A stretch of DNA of 64,000 nucleotides from Branchiostoma lanceolatum (taxonomy: Eukaryota; Chordata; Leptocardii; Amphioxiformes; Branchiostomatidae). The notes beneath the pieces are model-generated. The model was given only the letters and a program-made list of their open reading frames with translations, had not been told where the DNA came from and did not search any database. The stretch is from the NCBI RefSeq assembly GCF_035083965.1, contig NC_089732.1, forward strand, positions 5,001-69,000. The letters are read 5' to 3'. The position numbers were made by a program, and so were the translations under genes. Below, one piece after another: positions 11,072 through 31,500 of the stretch; the first letter of the stretch is position 1; every line of letters begins with the position of its first letter.

Positions 11072-11598
11072 CTGAGGACACCCCCCACCCCAAAAAAGTC
11101 TTCTCAAGCTTCTTGCAGGACAAACGTCTTCTACTAATAGTAGGCCTAGGCTTTACTTCTTGAATTTAGTCTGGAAGTTTGTATATACAGGTTGATACAT
11201 CTTTGAATTTTGGAGACTAATTTTACAAATGATAGTATGGTCAGAAAGCAAGGAATGTTGCATTTGATTTTTTTTAACTCCAAAGTACACACACACACAA
11301 AAAATGCTGTCACATCAAGTTTTCTAAACTTATCAGGGTGAACTTACACAACATTCGATTTCTCATAGAATTTTGAATATCAATTGCTCCTGGAACACTT
11401 CAAATGTTTTTTGGAAGACGTTCTGATGCAAAACAGAATCCTTCAAACTCCCTGAGGGCCTCAGTTCTCGGACTGTATCTGACAAAGTAAAAAGATATAA
11501 AGTTTACTATTATAATTTCCTGAGAACACTTCCAACAGTTATCTTTTAAAAATCTAACTAGCAATATGCGAACAAGCTAACAGCCCAGTCCAGCTGAC

Positions 11599-13206
11599 TC
11601 AACAGTTGTGGGAGTTTTTGACAGGCACTGAATGCGGCTGAGATTTCTCATACGGCATCCCCAGCATCAGGCAGGTCCACCAGGAGAAGCCGTCCTCCAC
11701 AGCACACTTGGTGCCTGTTTGGTTGGGCAGGGCGGACTCACACTTTCTCTTCCTGGGGTTGTCTGCAACAGGAAAGGACAAGAGGAGTGGCTACAGCTGT
11801 CCCGTACAAGTTGTGATTCTCTTTAGTGAATTATTGTCAAATTGATGAAGAAAAATTTTACAGAGAGAGGGGAGATAGTGGTAGCAATTATTTGACAGAA
11901 AACATAAATCTCCCGAGGTTATGAGTTTGTTTGTATTGCATGACCGATAAACCGCCACATTGCGTAACACACAAGGTTTGTACTGAAGAGTACAAGCTGC
12001 ATATTTGGGGATTTATTTGATCCACTCACACCGGGAAGGACCCCTACTCTTTTCGATAAGTGTGGTGGGTTATTTTACATGCTTGGGTGAGGATCTTTTC
12101 GAACACGGGACCTCCATTCCACGTCCTGTCCGATTTGGACATCTCTATCAAAGATAGGAGCTCATCTCTACCTGATTGAAGTGAGGAAATTCTTGTTTAG
12201 TGCCTTTTCCAAAGGCACAACGTTGTGGCATGTCAGGGGATTAGAACCCTGGACCACTGGGTTCTGGGCCAAACCTGCTGTTACGCCACTAGGCCATGCC
12301 ATGAAACTTTGTGAAACTGTGTTTTGCCTTGAGACACTGATGCAAAACAAACACAAAGGACAGACTGCTGTAACCAATAAAGCAGAAGTTAGAATTCTTT
12401 TATATAATTATAATACCTTCACAAAGAGGCCAAAACATGTGAATCTTAATCACCCTGCAGTCTGCATCACCCATACCTGAACATGTGAATCTTAATCACC
12501 CTGCGGTCTGCATCTGACGGTGACCCATACCTGCGGTCTGCATCACCTATACCTGTGGTCTGCATCACCCATACCTGAACATGTGAATCTTAATCACACT
12601 GCGGCCTGCATCTGACGGTGACCCATACCTGCGGCCTGCATCACCCATACCTGCGGCCTGCATCTGACGGTGACCCATACCTGCGGCCTGCATCACCCAT
12701 ACCTGCGGTCTGCATCACCCATACCTGCGGTCTGCATCACCTATACCTGTGGTCTGCATCACCCATACCTGAGTGGCACCGTCCTGCCTGATTACTGTCT
12801 CAAATCTTCCTCTCTGGTACTCACTCTGGTACTCACCCTCTGGTACTCACTCTGGTACTCACTCTGGTACTCACCCTGGTACTCACTCTGGTACTCACTC
12901 TGGTTTACTCTGGTACTCACTCTGGTACTCACTCTGGTACTCACTCTGGTTTACTCTGGTACTCGCTCTGGTACTCACTCTGGTACTCACTCTGGTACTC
13001 ACTCTGGTTCACCCTGGTACTCACTCTGGTACTCACCCTGGTACTCACTCTGGTTTACTCTGGTACTCACTCTGGTACTCACCCTGGTACTCACTCTGGT
13101 ACTCACTCTGGTTTACTCTGGTACTCACTCTGGTTCACGCTGGTATTCACTCTGATTCACTCTGGTACTCACTGGTTTGTTCGCACCTTCCGCTGCTGTC
13201 AGCCAT
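11599..13206 (-). CDS. Tentative small gene of unknown function, 2-3 exons
   Basis: I do not recognise this protein. A first exon (13206-13173) starts at an ATG, encodes MADSSGRCEQT and ends in a strong donor CA|GTGAGT. A terminal exon (11762-11599) follows a good acceptor (CCTGTTGCAG) and runs to TGA; it is basic at its start (NPRKRKCES) and contains SWWTCLMLGMPYEKS. The two join in frame to 65 residues. A middle exon near 12817-12775 (open for RFETVIRQDGATQ) is suggested because the flanking arrays look seeded on its edges, but I could not make all phases agree. Alternatively these are upstream exons of CYB5RL, which the stop codon argues against. The start lies 566 bp from the DCAF11 start, divergent. 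Confidence 0.35.
12000..12307 (-). mobile_element. tRNA-derived SINE
   Basis: On the minus strand from about 12307: an A-box-like TGGCCTAGTGG, then a B-box-like GGTTCTAATCC about 45 bp later, then CTGACATGCC and a body with TTGTGCCTTTGG. This is the internal Pol III promoter layout of tRNA-related SINEs. The distal part (12030-12130) has the GTGGGTT...CGGGACC body motif seen again near 36385-36440, where a headless copy may sit. Confidence 0.72.
12455..12775 (-). repeat. 22-bp degenerate array with repeated CAG|GTATGGGT junctions
   Basis: Minus-strand units of the type GATGCAGACCGCAGGTATGG with longer interspersed units. Each contains a donor-like CAG|GTATGG. The unit nearest 12775 continues from a short open segment ending GCCACTCAG|GTATGG, the candidate middle exon. 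Confidence 0.75.
12816..13172 (-). repeat. 12-bp array seeded on a first-exon donor
   Basis: About 28 units of GTGAGTACCAGA (minus strand), with occasional 6-bp insertions. The array begins directly at the donor of the putative first exon (CAAACCA|GTGAGTACC). Every unit contains a consensus GTGAGT donor. Confidence 0.93.
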
Positions 13207-13772
13207 CGCCGGTCCGCTCCGAATTTAGGAGGCAAGTCCTACAAAACCATGGAGATAATAACAAATCCTGCTTTCCTCGCCGTTACGGCCGCCATTTTGG
13301 GGTAAATGTTTATCCAAGAAGACACCATGTACAGCCGGGGGGTAAGCAGTTTTTGTGATTGTTAAAATATGATATATAATACCACGGTTTTCTCGATTTT
13401 TGGATTACAAATCACATATATTATAGTTTTCATGTTTAAAATGTATACATTTGAGTAACTTAGTACGTAACTTGTATTTATAAATAAGACCTCTCTATTA
13501 TATAACATTGGTATATTCTGAGGCCAAAGGTCACGGCACATTTTTGGAGCGGACCCGGAAGGTGGATCCGATAACAACAGTTTGCCGGACAGAGCGACTT
13601 CAAACATCAGTAAAAACGGCAGCGGCGTTAACTCCTCGCTACTGCATGGTTCAGTCGTCCGCCCGGCTGTTGGTGCGATCGCTGCTGTTCCGCCAGATCC
13701 CGGGATCTAAGATCGCCCGCCTGTAGGAAAGACCAAGACTCCGGCTGGCTCTGAGAAGGCGAAGGGTCCGCC
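13207..13772. promoter_or_regulatory. Divergent intergenic region upstream of DCAF11
   Basis: A 566-bp gap between the putative minus-strand ATG (13206) and the DCAF11 ATG (13773). GC rises sharply from about 13540. There is no clear TATA box, and promoter function is inferred from position only. Confidence 0.45.
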
Positions 13773-15254
13773 ATGTCAGAAGAACAGGATGAGCCAATTT
13801 GGGGTTTTGACCTGGAAGACTGGAGCTCCGAGTTCGACTCCGCTTCTGGCTCGGATGGGAGTGAGTTTGACCTGGAGGATCCCGGCAACTTGGACTGGGC
13901 GAGTTTCCTGGAGGAGCCGGGTCTGTCGCTGCGGCCGCAGGTGTGCGACACGTCCCGCCTGCAGGACAGCAGCTTCCGCCAGGTGGCGCTGCGCCGGCTG
14001 GGGAGAGTGGGACACCGGCACGGCGACGTCACGGGCAGGACCGTCCCGCAGCTGCTGCTCCGGCGGGAGCAGGGCCTGTGTCAGCGGAGCCCCGGCTTCT
14101 CCCCGGGGCATCGGGCCTCCGTCGGCTCCAGGTTCGTCCCCAACGCGCCCTACCTCCAGGCCAAGTACGGCTACAAGGCCTTCTGCGGACAGTACTCGCG
14201 CGACGGGAACGTCTTCCTGACGGCCTGCCAGGACCAGCGGATCCGCGTGTACGACACGCGCCGCGGCGGCTTCCGCCTGAAGAGGACGGTCCAGGCGCCC
14301 AACATCGAGTGGAGCATCCTGGACACGGCGCTGAGCTCGGACGGGCGCTACGTGGTGTACTCCGGCTGGGCCGACAGCATCTACGTCTGCGAGGTGCAGA
14401 AGAAGGAGGGCAGCGTGCACCAGCTGCCGTTTTCCCACGACGGCTTCGCCTCGTGCGTCTTCTCGCTCACGTTCTCGCACGACGACAGCGAGATCATGGG
14501 CGCTGCTAACGACGGGTGTCTGTACGTGTTCGACCGGCGCCGCCAGGAGAGGACGCTCTGCATCCACAGCCACAGCAACGACGCCAACGCCGTGACGTTC
14601 GCGGACGCGTCGTCGCAGATCCTGTTCTCGGGGGGCGACGACGGGCTGCTGAAGGTGTGGGACCGGCGCATGCTGCGCGAGGAGAACCCGCGGGAGGTCG
14701 GCATCCTGCTCGGCCACTTCGACGGCATCACGCACATCCACTCCCGCGGCGACAGCCGCTTCCTCATCTCCAACTCCAAGGACCAGACCATCAAGCTCTG
14801 GGACATCCGCAAACTCTCACCCCCCGCCAGCGTGAAGCCCTCCCTCGGCAGGCTGCGCGGCCTGCACCGCTGGGACTACCGCTGGCAGCGGACGCCCTCC
14901 GACCGCCTCACCGCGCAGCGCCTGCCCGGCGACACGGCCGTCATGACGTACGCGGGGCACGTGGTGCTGCGGACGCTCATCAGGTGCTACTTCTCGCCGG
15001 ACTTCACCACGGGCCAGCGGTTCATCTACAGCGGCAGCGCCACGGGCGACATCGTGGTGTACGACGTGCTGACGGGGGCGGTCGCGGCCAGGCTGAGGGG
15101 GCACAGGTCGTGCGTGCGCGACGTCTCGTGGCACCCGTTCGCGCCTCGGATTCTCAGCGTGTCCTGGGACTGCACCGTGCGCAGGTGGGAGTGGGACGAG
15201 CACGACGCGTCGCCCGTCACAAAGGGCGTCACAAGGGGCGACAACACGGACTGA
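13773..15254 (+). CDS. DCAF11: DDB1- and CUL4-associated factor 11 (WD-repeat protein 23), intronless
   Basis: Substrate receptor of the CUL4-DDB1 ubiquitin ligase; its nematode homologue restrains the SKN-1/NRF2 stress response. A single uninterrupted frame of 493 residues, against about 546 in human. The N-terminus is acidic (FDLEDW, SDGSEFDLEDPG). WD-repeat landmarks follow: YDTRRGGF (about 150), ANDGCLYVFDRR, SSQILFSGGDDGLLKVWD, SNSKDQTIKLWDIRK (about 340), then WDYRWQ, LIRCYFSP, and near the C-terminus CVRDVSWHPF. The vertebrate gene has many introns, so an intronless copy among intron-rich neighbours suggests a functional retrocopy. Codon use is extremely GC-rich at third positions, unlike its neighbours. 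No frameshift or internal stop is present. Confidence 0.93.
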   Translation: MSEEQDEPIWGFDLEDWSSEFDSASGSDGSEFDLEDPGNLDWASFLEEPGLSLRPQVCDTSRLQDSSFRQVALRRLGRVGHRHGDVTGRTVPQLLLRREQGLCQRSPGFSPGHRASVGSRFVPNAPYLQAKYGYKAFCGQYSRDGNVFLTACQDQRIRVYDTRRGGFRLKRTVQAPNIEWSILDTALSSDGRYVVYSGWADSIYVCEVQKKEGSVHQLPFSHDGFASCVFSLTFSHDDSEIMGAANDGCLYVFDRRRQERTLCIHSHSNDANAVTFADASSQILFSGGDDGLLKVWDRRMLREENPREVGILLGHFDGITHIHSRGDSRFLISNSKDQTIKLWDIRKLSPPASVKPSLGRLRGLHRWDYRWQRTPSDRLTAQRLPGDTAVMTYAGHVVLRTLIRCYFSPDFTTGQRFIYSGSATGDIVVYDVLTGAVAARLRGHRSCVRDVSWHPFAPRILSVSWDCTVRRWEWDEHDASPVTKGVTRGDNTD

Positions 15255-15342
15255 TGTCCTGGAACTGCACCGTGGGAGTGGGGGTACGACGAGGGGGCAT
15301 TCCCGTCGCCGGTCACAAAGGCGGACAACACGCACTGATGGC
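15160..15342 (+). repeat. Tandem duplication of the DCAF11 CDS end into its 3' UTR
   Basis: The last coding stretch (GTGTCCTGGGACTGCACC through GACAACACGGACTGATG) is followed at once by a diverged copy (ATGTCCTGGAACTGCACC through GACAACACGCACTGATG). The stop codon region is duplicated along with it. Inside copy 1 a further 12-bp repeat (TCACAAAGGGCG) has expanded the C-terminus. Confidence 0.85.
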
Positions 15343-15422
15343 ACCAGTAAACGAACAAATATGGACGACGACGAGAAGTGCTGATGCCTGACTGAACTAC
15401 AGACAGTAAAACAAGCCACACG

Positions 15423-15640
15423 AGAACCATAGTAGAATGGAACTCGTTGTCATCAAGTACTGTAGGAGCTTCCTCACTAAGTAGCTTTAAAGAACGGTTG
15501 CAGTCAGATATGCAAAGACTAGGTGTAACAGACCGTTCGGTGTAATATGACCAGCTGCTGCCGCGCCGCGTGCCTGCGAAGCTGGTGTGTTACGCCTAAT
15601 GGCGGTTATACCGGCTATATAGATACAGATACAGATACAC
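15423..15640 (+). mobile_element. 3' end of a non-LTR retrotransposon (LINE remnant)
   Basis: An open frame 15423-15545 reads like the extreme C-terminus of a LINE reverse transcriptase ORF: EWNSLSSSTVGASSLSSF, then FKERLQSDMQRLGV, then stop. It is followed by a GC-rich tail ending in GATACAGATACAGATAC, a short tandem 3' tail typical of some LINEs. It lies about 170 bp after the DCAF11 stop, inside the likely 3' UTR. Heavily 5'-truncated. Confidence 0.65.
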
Positions 15641-15757
15641 TGATGTTCAGGGATTTTTTACGCGAGCCTGCACATAGTAGAAAACATCAGAGACTTCATG
15701 TTTAAGCTGGTGCCATTCTAATTTGGGTTGCAGTGTGTGCTGTGTATACATGTATAC

Positions 15758-15763
15758 AATAAA
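15758..15763 (+). terminator. Candidate polyadenylation signal of DCAF11
   Basis: AATAAA 504 bp after the stop codon, followed within about 25 bp by a GTGAGTTTGTGG stretch that fits a GU-rich downstream element. It lies beyond the LINE remnant. Confidence 0.55.
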
Positions 15764-15789
15764 GTTTACCTTGACGCTGACGTGAGTTT

Positions 15790-18375
15790 GTGGATTGATA
15801 ATGATGGCGTTACAGAAACCTCCCTGAGAACCTGCGCTCAGGCTTGCTGGGGCCCTCAGCGATGATTACCATGTTTGATTCTAGGGCTACGTTGTGAAAC
15901 AGGAACAAAATGTGACAACAAAGCATGAGCTTTTGAAGTCATGTAAGGGTATGTTAAGAAGCTTTCTACCCGTAAGGTAATATTTACATTTTTTGTACAG
16001 ACGGTGCGTGGGATTCTTTTTTCTGAGTAAAGATCTGCTGTTCAGCTTGTGTGGTTGTCTTGTTTATTACAGTCGTGAAGGTTTAGTCTCACACGTACCT
16101 TCAGCTACCGCCCTACTCACACGAGCGCACGTACCTTCAGCTCCCGCCCTCCTCACACGAGCGCACGTAGCTTTAGCTACCGCCCTCCTCACACGAGTGA
16201 ATGTGCCTTCAGCTCCCGCCCTCCTCACACGAGCGCACGTACCTTTAGCTACTGGTACCGCCATTCTCACACGAGCGAACATGCCTACACGTTCACTGCT
16301 AGACATACACATACAAATTCAGTGCAAGACGATTCTCCGGTGGTGCCTGTTGAAGGCTAGTTTATTGGCCCTCCATTGCTCCTGTAGACTACAGTACCTG
16401 ACTATGTGCTACAGTGTAACAACGTTGGTCCTGTGGCTACAGCTGCTGTGCTACAGTGTAACAACGTTGGTCCTGTGGCTACAGTTCCTGTACTACAGTG
16501 TAACACTATTGGTACAGTGGCTACAGTTCCTCATTTTCTAGTTTAAGTTGACTGCAGCTCAGACTGTACAAATGTGGTTATAAGGCTACTTTTCCTTGAA
16601 GTCCATTAAAATCTGACTTGTACAGGTAAAATCTAGTTATTTAAGTTTGTACATGGTACCAGGTCATAATGAGATTTTGCTACACCCAAGACAGGTCAAA
16701 GTTCATCATGATGGCCGAACCCAACGCATCAGTTCTACTGTCTGAGAACATCTGATTCAAAGCAAGAAAAAGGTGGATATTTCGACAGTGAATCCTGTGG
16801 ACCCAGGGATACAAAAAGGTGAAGTATTACAGCCAGGTGTACACTCTCTCATTACAACTCTTCACAGCTTGAACACTTGGAAATGACATTTCTTACAGTC
16901 AGGAAAAGTGGGGGTGTTTAGCTTAACTTCACAAAGTAAAATATAACCATTTCCTGACAGATCTAATAGAACAATACCGTGAAGCGCCCAAACAGCGCCT
17001 GCAGAACAGACCACATGTCAGTGAGTGAGCTATTGCTTGGAATGAAAGTAATGGTACAAGTGTTCTCCACGGTTTGTGGTCCTAATTCGCACAAGGGTTC
17101 TCCACAGTACCTTGTCCTTGGTTCACCTTTAACCTGTCTTCAGTTCACCTTTAACCTGTGCTTGGTTCGCGGTGTTCTACCTTAGCATAAGTTCATGATC
17201 AGCACCATCAGCATTTACAACTAGCCATGTTCGAGTAAGAAAACTGCAGACTATTTCTCTACAGGAGCAAATTTCACCTACAGTAAAATGTACACATCAG
17301 CATTTTTGGTTTCCTCTTTCAGACCTCTTCCACATTCTCTTCTATGTACAGTTACTAAAATAAAGGTCTTCTCTTTTTGCATATTTTTCCATAATTTTCA
17401 TCTGCTTCATTTTAAATATCAAACAAAGTCCTGTCACAGAAACGAGTTTAGGTGAAAAAAAAACAGCCTAGCTTTCTACAGTGACACTACAATTTACATA
17501 CATATACTAAAACCTAGGAAGAACCAGCTAAAACAGCCCATTGTAGAAACACAAGAATATGCGGTCAACAATATACTGACATACTAGTACAAAATACGAA
17601 ATACAAAACAATTGCAGACATGAACATTTGTAGTGAAGAAATATTCACTCTTAATCAATCTTATCCCATTAACCTAACTTAATTTGTTTTCTCAATTATA
17701 TTTGTAGATAATAATTTTACCTGGGCCAGAATGTTTCTAGGTTCTCCTGACTTAAGATGGGGTTAAGACCAGCCAGCCGAAATTATCCCCAACATTCGAA
17801 CCAAAATTTTACACAGAACCCAGGACCCCATGTAAAAGACTTTGTTATGGGTCATGGTTGGTGGGCCATTTTTGGCGGCCATGTTTGGTGGGTGGAAAAA
17901 ACCCTGTCACTATAGCCTTTCATAGTCTTATAACAGTGCTTTAGTTTTCAGACTAACTGTTGACCTTCTGTGATGTTTGTTTCCTACATAATGAGACATG
18001 CTGGTGGGTAAATGTCAGACCCCACCCAAAAAACTCTGAATCAACAAAGCACAGAATTATGCCACACATCTTACAAAGTTGCACAGCTCATCTTATCGTA
18101 AATACTGATTTTGTTTCTTCCTAAAGAGGGCCACATTTATTAACTTAAGTAATTCCATAATCAGTGTCAGGACATCTGCAAAATCATCTTCTGGACAATG
18201 CCAAAAGTTCAAGTTTTAAATTGAAAAACTAAAGGGCATTCTTAAACAAGAATGGCTAAGTTCTTCAGAAAACAGCTTTAAATATCCACAAATCATCTCG
18301 ACTGAACATACGAGCATTTATAAACAATATTCATGTTGAAAATGACATAACTGCAGGTTCTCTGTTTACGGATAA
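15790..18375. other. Non-coding interval (MIER 3' UTR/intergenic) with two short arrays
   Basis: No coding exon is recognised on either strand. It contains a 36-bp array at about 16094-16300 (units around GTACCTTCAGCTCCCGCCCT, five copies) and a 42-bp array at 16390-16525 (CTACAGTGTAACAACGTTGG, three copies). The part above 18136 probably belongs to the MIER 3' UTR. Confidence 0.55.
18136..18141 (-). terminator. Candidate polyadenylation signal of the MIER gene
   Basis: TTTATT on the plus strand (AATAAA minus), about 800 bp beyond the MIER stop at 18940. Other weaker candidates exist, so the true 3' end may differ. Confidence 0.35.
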
Positions 18376-18376
18376 A

Positions 18377-18640
18377 TTGTCATATTGCCTACATGTTTCC
18401 AGTTGTGCCTACATGTTGCCAGTTGTGCCTACATGTTGCCAGTTGTGCCTACATGTTGCCAGTTGTGCCTACATGTTTCCAGTTGTGCCTACATGTTGCC
18501 AGTTGTGCCTACATGTTGCCAGTTGTGCCTACATGTTGCCAGTTGTGCCTACATGTTGCCAGTTGTGCCTACATGTTGCCGGTTGTGCCTACATGTTGCC
18601 AGTTATAATTAACGTTGTGCCTACATGTTGCCAGTTTCAT
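18377..18640. repeat. 20-bp minisatellite in the MIER 3' UTR region
   Basis: About 12 copies of TGCCTACATGTTGCCAGTTG, nearly identical, with one interruption near 18600-18613. No coding connection. Confidence 0.93.
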
Positions 18641-18939
18641 TACTTGCAGCAAAGTAAGGTAGCAAAGTATGTGGCAATGTTCATAAATGCCCAAATAAGC
18701 CTACAGATGAAGACATTCTGGGAAGTTCAGCTGTTTTCTGAGAACTTAGTTGAACCCAAGATGAAAGAAGGCTGTCCTATTTCTAGTCAGGTGCTCCGAG
18801 GTCTAGATATTTGTCTGGTTGGTTCCTGTCTGTCCTCCCCTGCCCTGTAACACTTGTCTGTGGGAAGCCGTGTTATTCACATATGTACATCTCGGCTGCC
18901 CGCGAGGTAACGTGTTTCCCCCCTCCCCCCTGGCTAACA

Positions 18940-28145
<9,206 letters not shown>

Positions 28146-28556
28146 GTTGAATAATATTATGGGATAGCAAAGATGACCCGGATGTTATTTACATGTTTAT
28201 CAGGTTGTTACGCCTGCTGTGATTGGATGGCTTCTCGGTGTGCTGAATTTTTGGTGTCTTCCACCGACTATATGAAATACAACTTTTCTTCTTATCTGCT
28301 TCTGTTTGGCTCTAAATAGTTTGCATAGCAAAATGTAAAACGTTCACTGTAAAAAGTTGCACTGTTCTATCACAACAGCAAGAAACCCAATTGACATCGG
28401 TAGATTGAACTGACCAATGAGAGCTTAGTTTACCTGCCTAACTATTGACCCCAGCAGTTAATTTATGCGGGTGCTCATAGCAACATCAACATTAGCTTTC
28501 TGGACTTTTGAGCGATTTTGGGGAGACTTCTGTGGCCATTTCCAGAGTTTTCCAGC
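28146..28556. promoter_or_regulatory. Probable bidirectional promoter of MIER and DNAI4
   Basis: 411 bp separate the divergent start codons. No TATA box is obvious. The interval is not notably GC-rich; CCAAT-type sequences occur (TGACCAATGAGAG near 28409; ATTGG near 28223). Shared promoter function is inferred from the head-to-head geometry. Confidence 0.6.
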
Positions 28557-31500
28557 ATGTCAGCGTCAGCCAAGGGAAGGAGTAAGGCGCCCAGCATGGC
28601 AGGGTGCGGAAAGGCCGAGTTTTACTCGTTTTCACTTTCTTGGATCTGGATCGAACGCCTGTTCCTAGTAGTGTAGTGGCACGTATGGGGGAGGGGGGCA
28701 TCGTGAGGAACAATTGTACGTAGCTTACCGAAGTGGGCGTAAGTCACACTGTGGTTTTCTTTATGTGCAGGCCTTAGTTTTGGCCAAAGTCCATGTTTCT
28801 GTTTTTCGCAAGTTGTCATTTGTTAACCAAGACCGTGCCTCAAGGACTAAACTCTCTGTCTCTCTTGTAAAACTAAAAGTTTTCTACTTATTATAGATAT
28901 GACAAAAATAATTATTAGCCTGGAATCCAGACCTATTATAGCTCCCGAGTCTCTCTCCGCAAATAGCAAATATTTGCGGAGAGAGACTCGGGAGTTATAA
29001 TAGGTCTGGATTCCAGGCTAAATAATTATAGCCACGTACCTGTCAATAGTTTTAACCTTCACCCCGTAACCAATACAAATTCGGTGCCAAACAGCTACCT
29101 TATAATTACTGGATGTAAATCCTACCTGACCGAAGACTCTACTCTACTATACTCTTACACGCAGGCTGAAGGTTGAAAAAGTGTTGACAAGATAGGTGTC
29201 AGCCAATCATAGCCCCGTTTGTTTGTTTGTTTGCTTTTGCGGCTCTGTTGTAATACTTGTGACACTGTACATGAGGATGACATGTACACCTTGGCAGAGT
29301 TTTAGGCAGTCATGTGTCTCAGTAAGCCAGCCGTGTGGACCTGAGCACTTTAAGTTTCAGTGCAGCGACAACAGGACTGCAGACCAAGATCAGAAACTGT
29401 TGGACCATGTTGCTATATATCCTCCACACTAATGCCCAGTGAGTTTAGCTTATACATCACAGTAAGTGAGTCGGAATACATCCATTCAACAGTTCATTAT
29501 TCCAGCTCAGGGATGTCAGATGAGCACACCAAGAGCTCCATGATGTTGTGACCATGTGTGTTTATTTCTGTGTTTATTTGTTTGTTTGTTAGGGGTGCTC
29601 CCCAGAAGAGCATGCTCCGCAGCACGTTCCAGCACACCAAGAGCTCCATGATGGTGGGCTCCACGCGCAGCCAGGTCGCGGGGTCAAGCAGCAAGAAGAG
29701 CGTGGTGTTGGATGATGGGAAGGGTGGGGTGACGCAGCGCAACAAGGGGCCAAATGTGGTTGTCCTTGATGACGCGGGGAACGACGTGACGCCCCAGCCG
29801 CTGCTGGCCGTGGACCCGAACGCGCCGCATCACACGCAGAGCAAGCTGTTCGGGCAGGGCGGCACCGACTCATCATCTGTGGGAACTGTGAGTAGGGCGG
29901 GGTCCTATCAGAGGGCTTCTTACAACAGCTTTGTTACAGCTGGGTCCTATCAGAGGGCTTCTTACAACAGCTTAATTTGTTACAGCTGGGGTGACGGTCC
30001 TATCAGAGGGCTTCTTACAACAGCTTAATTTGTTACAGCTGGGGTCCTATCAGAGGGCTTCTTACAACAGCTTAATTTGTTACAGCTGGGGTCCTATCAG
30101 AGGGCTTCTTACAACAGCTTTGTTACAGCTGGGTCCTATCAGAGGGCTTCTTACAACAGCTTAATTTGTTACAGCTGGGGTGACGGTCCTATCAGCTTTG
30201 TTACAGCTAGGGCCTATCAGAAATCTTGTTGCAGTTGGTTACATTCTAGTCCGGCCAATCAGAAATATTCTACAGATTCTGAACTTAGTATCCCAGTCCG
30301 GCCAATCAGAGATCTTCTCACAGTAGTTAACATCCCAGTCTGGCCAATCAGAAATCTTGTTACAGTACAGTAGTTACAACCCTGTCCAGCCAATCAGATT
30401 TGTTACAGTACTAGTACAGTAGTTACAACCCTGTCCAGCCAATCAGAGATCTTGTTACAGTAGTTTTGTCTCTGTCCAGCCAAACAAATCTTCTCTCAGT
30501 AGTTTACATCCCAGTCAGTCCAATTAGAAATCTTGTTACAATAGCTTTCATCCCTGACCTGATTAATTAAAAGTTTCTTCCCTGACTAGCCTCTTAGATT
30601 TCTTGCTTGTTTGTTTGTTCAGCCCACTGACTTCATGTCGCAGGCTTCCATCTACCAGACTGGCACAGGAACGGCCAGCGTGTTCGGCGCTCCTTTCTCC
30701 AGGTCAGTATCAAATAATAACTTAAATATAACAGTTGGAAACTACAGATTGCGGCCGAATCCGAACAGCTCCTTTCCCCAATCTTGAAATGCTTCAGAAA
30801 ATCAAGATTTGGTGTATTGGTACCGTCATGACCCCATTTTCACACCTTTCCAACCAGTTTGTAGTAAATGTATTCATCACGGAGACATGATGGTGTATGC
30901 AGTTTTAATAATGACCTTCAAGTTGTTATTTTCATGTAACCCTTATCATTCTAAAACAAGTGGGGCTCTTCGTCTTCCACTGCCTCCAACAAAGAAGTCA
31001 AACCCAGCTTGTGTAGATATTGCCATGTAGATATTGCCAACGCTATTATTATTGAGTAATCAGAGTATGTTACAACGTCAGTCACAGTTCCACGGGCAAG
31101 AACTGGCAATACATTAGCTTTCATATCATTTCTCCCCTCAGGTCGGTGATGGGCAGCGTCTCTCGGATCTCCGGACAGTCCACAGCAACAGACCAGTCCT
31201 TCGGTGACGAGATCTCGGAGGCGGGATCCCACGACCTTGCCCCTGGGCTGTCCAGTAAGTCATGACCTTGCCCCTGGGCTGTCCAGTAGGTCACGACCTT
31301 GACCCCGGGCCGGAAAACAGCCGGAGAACAATAACGTAGCAAACTTTGCTAAGGGGTTAACTACACGTAAAGAGTTAAGAATTAAATATTTTAGCTACTC
31401 ACAGAGAATAAGTTTGTTTGTTTGTGAAGGTGTGAAGATGCGGCGTGAGGAAGTGAGAGGTTCTGAGGGAGGATAAGTTTGTTTGTTTGTGAAGGTGTGA

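Noticed and set aside
12181-12310. A true tRNA gene on the minus strand
   Set aside because: A- and B-box-like motifs are present, but the arms do not fold cleanly and the sequence continues into a SINE body.
13776-15419. Long open frames in other frames and antisense to DCAF11
   Set aside because: GC-rich codon bias removes stops in all frames. Only the 13773-15254 frame shows WD-repeat protein sequence.
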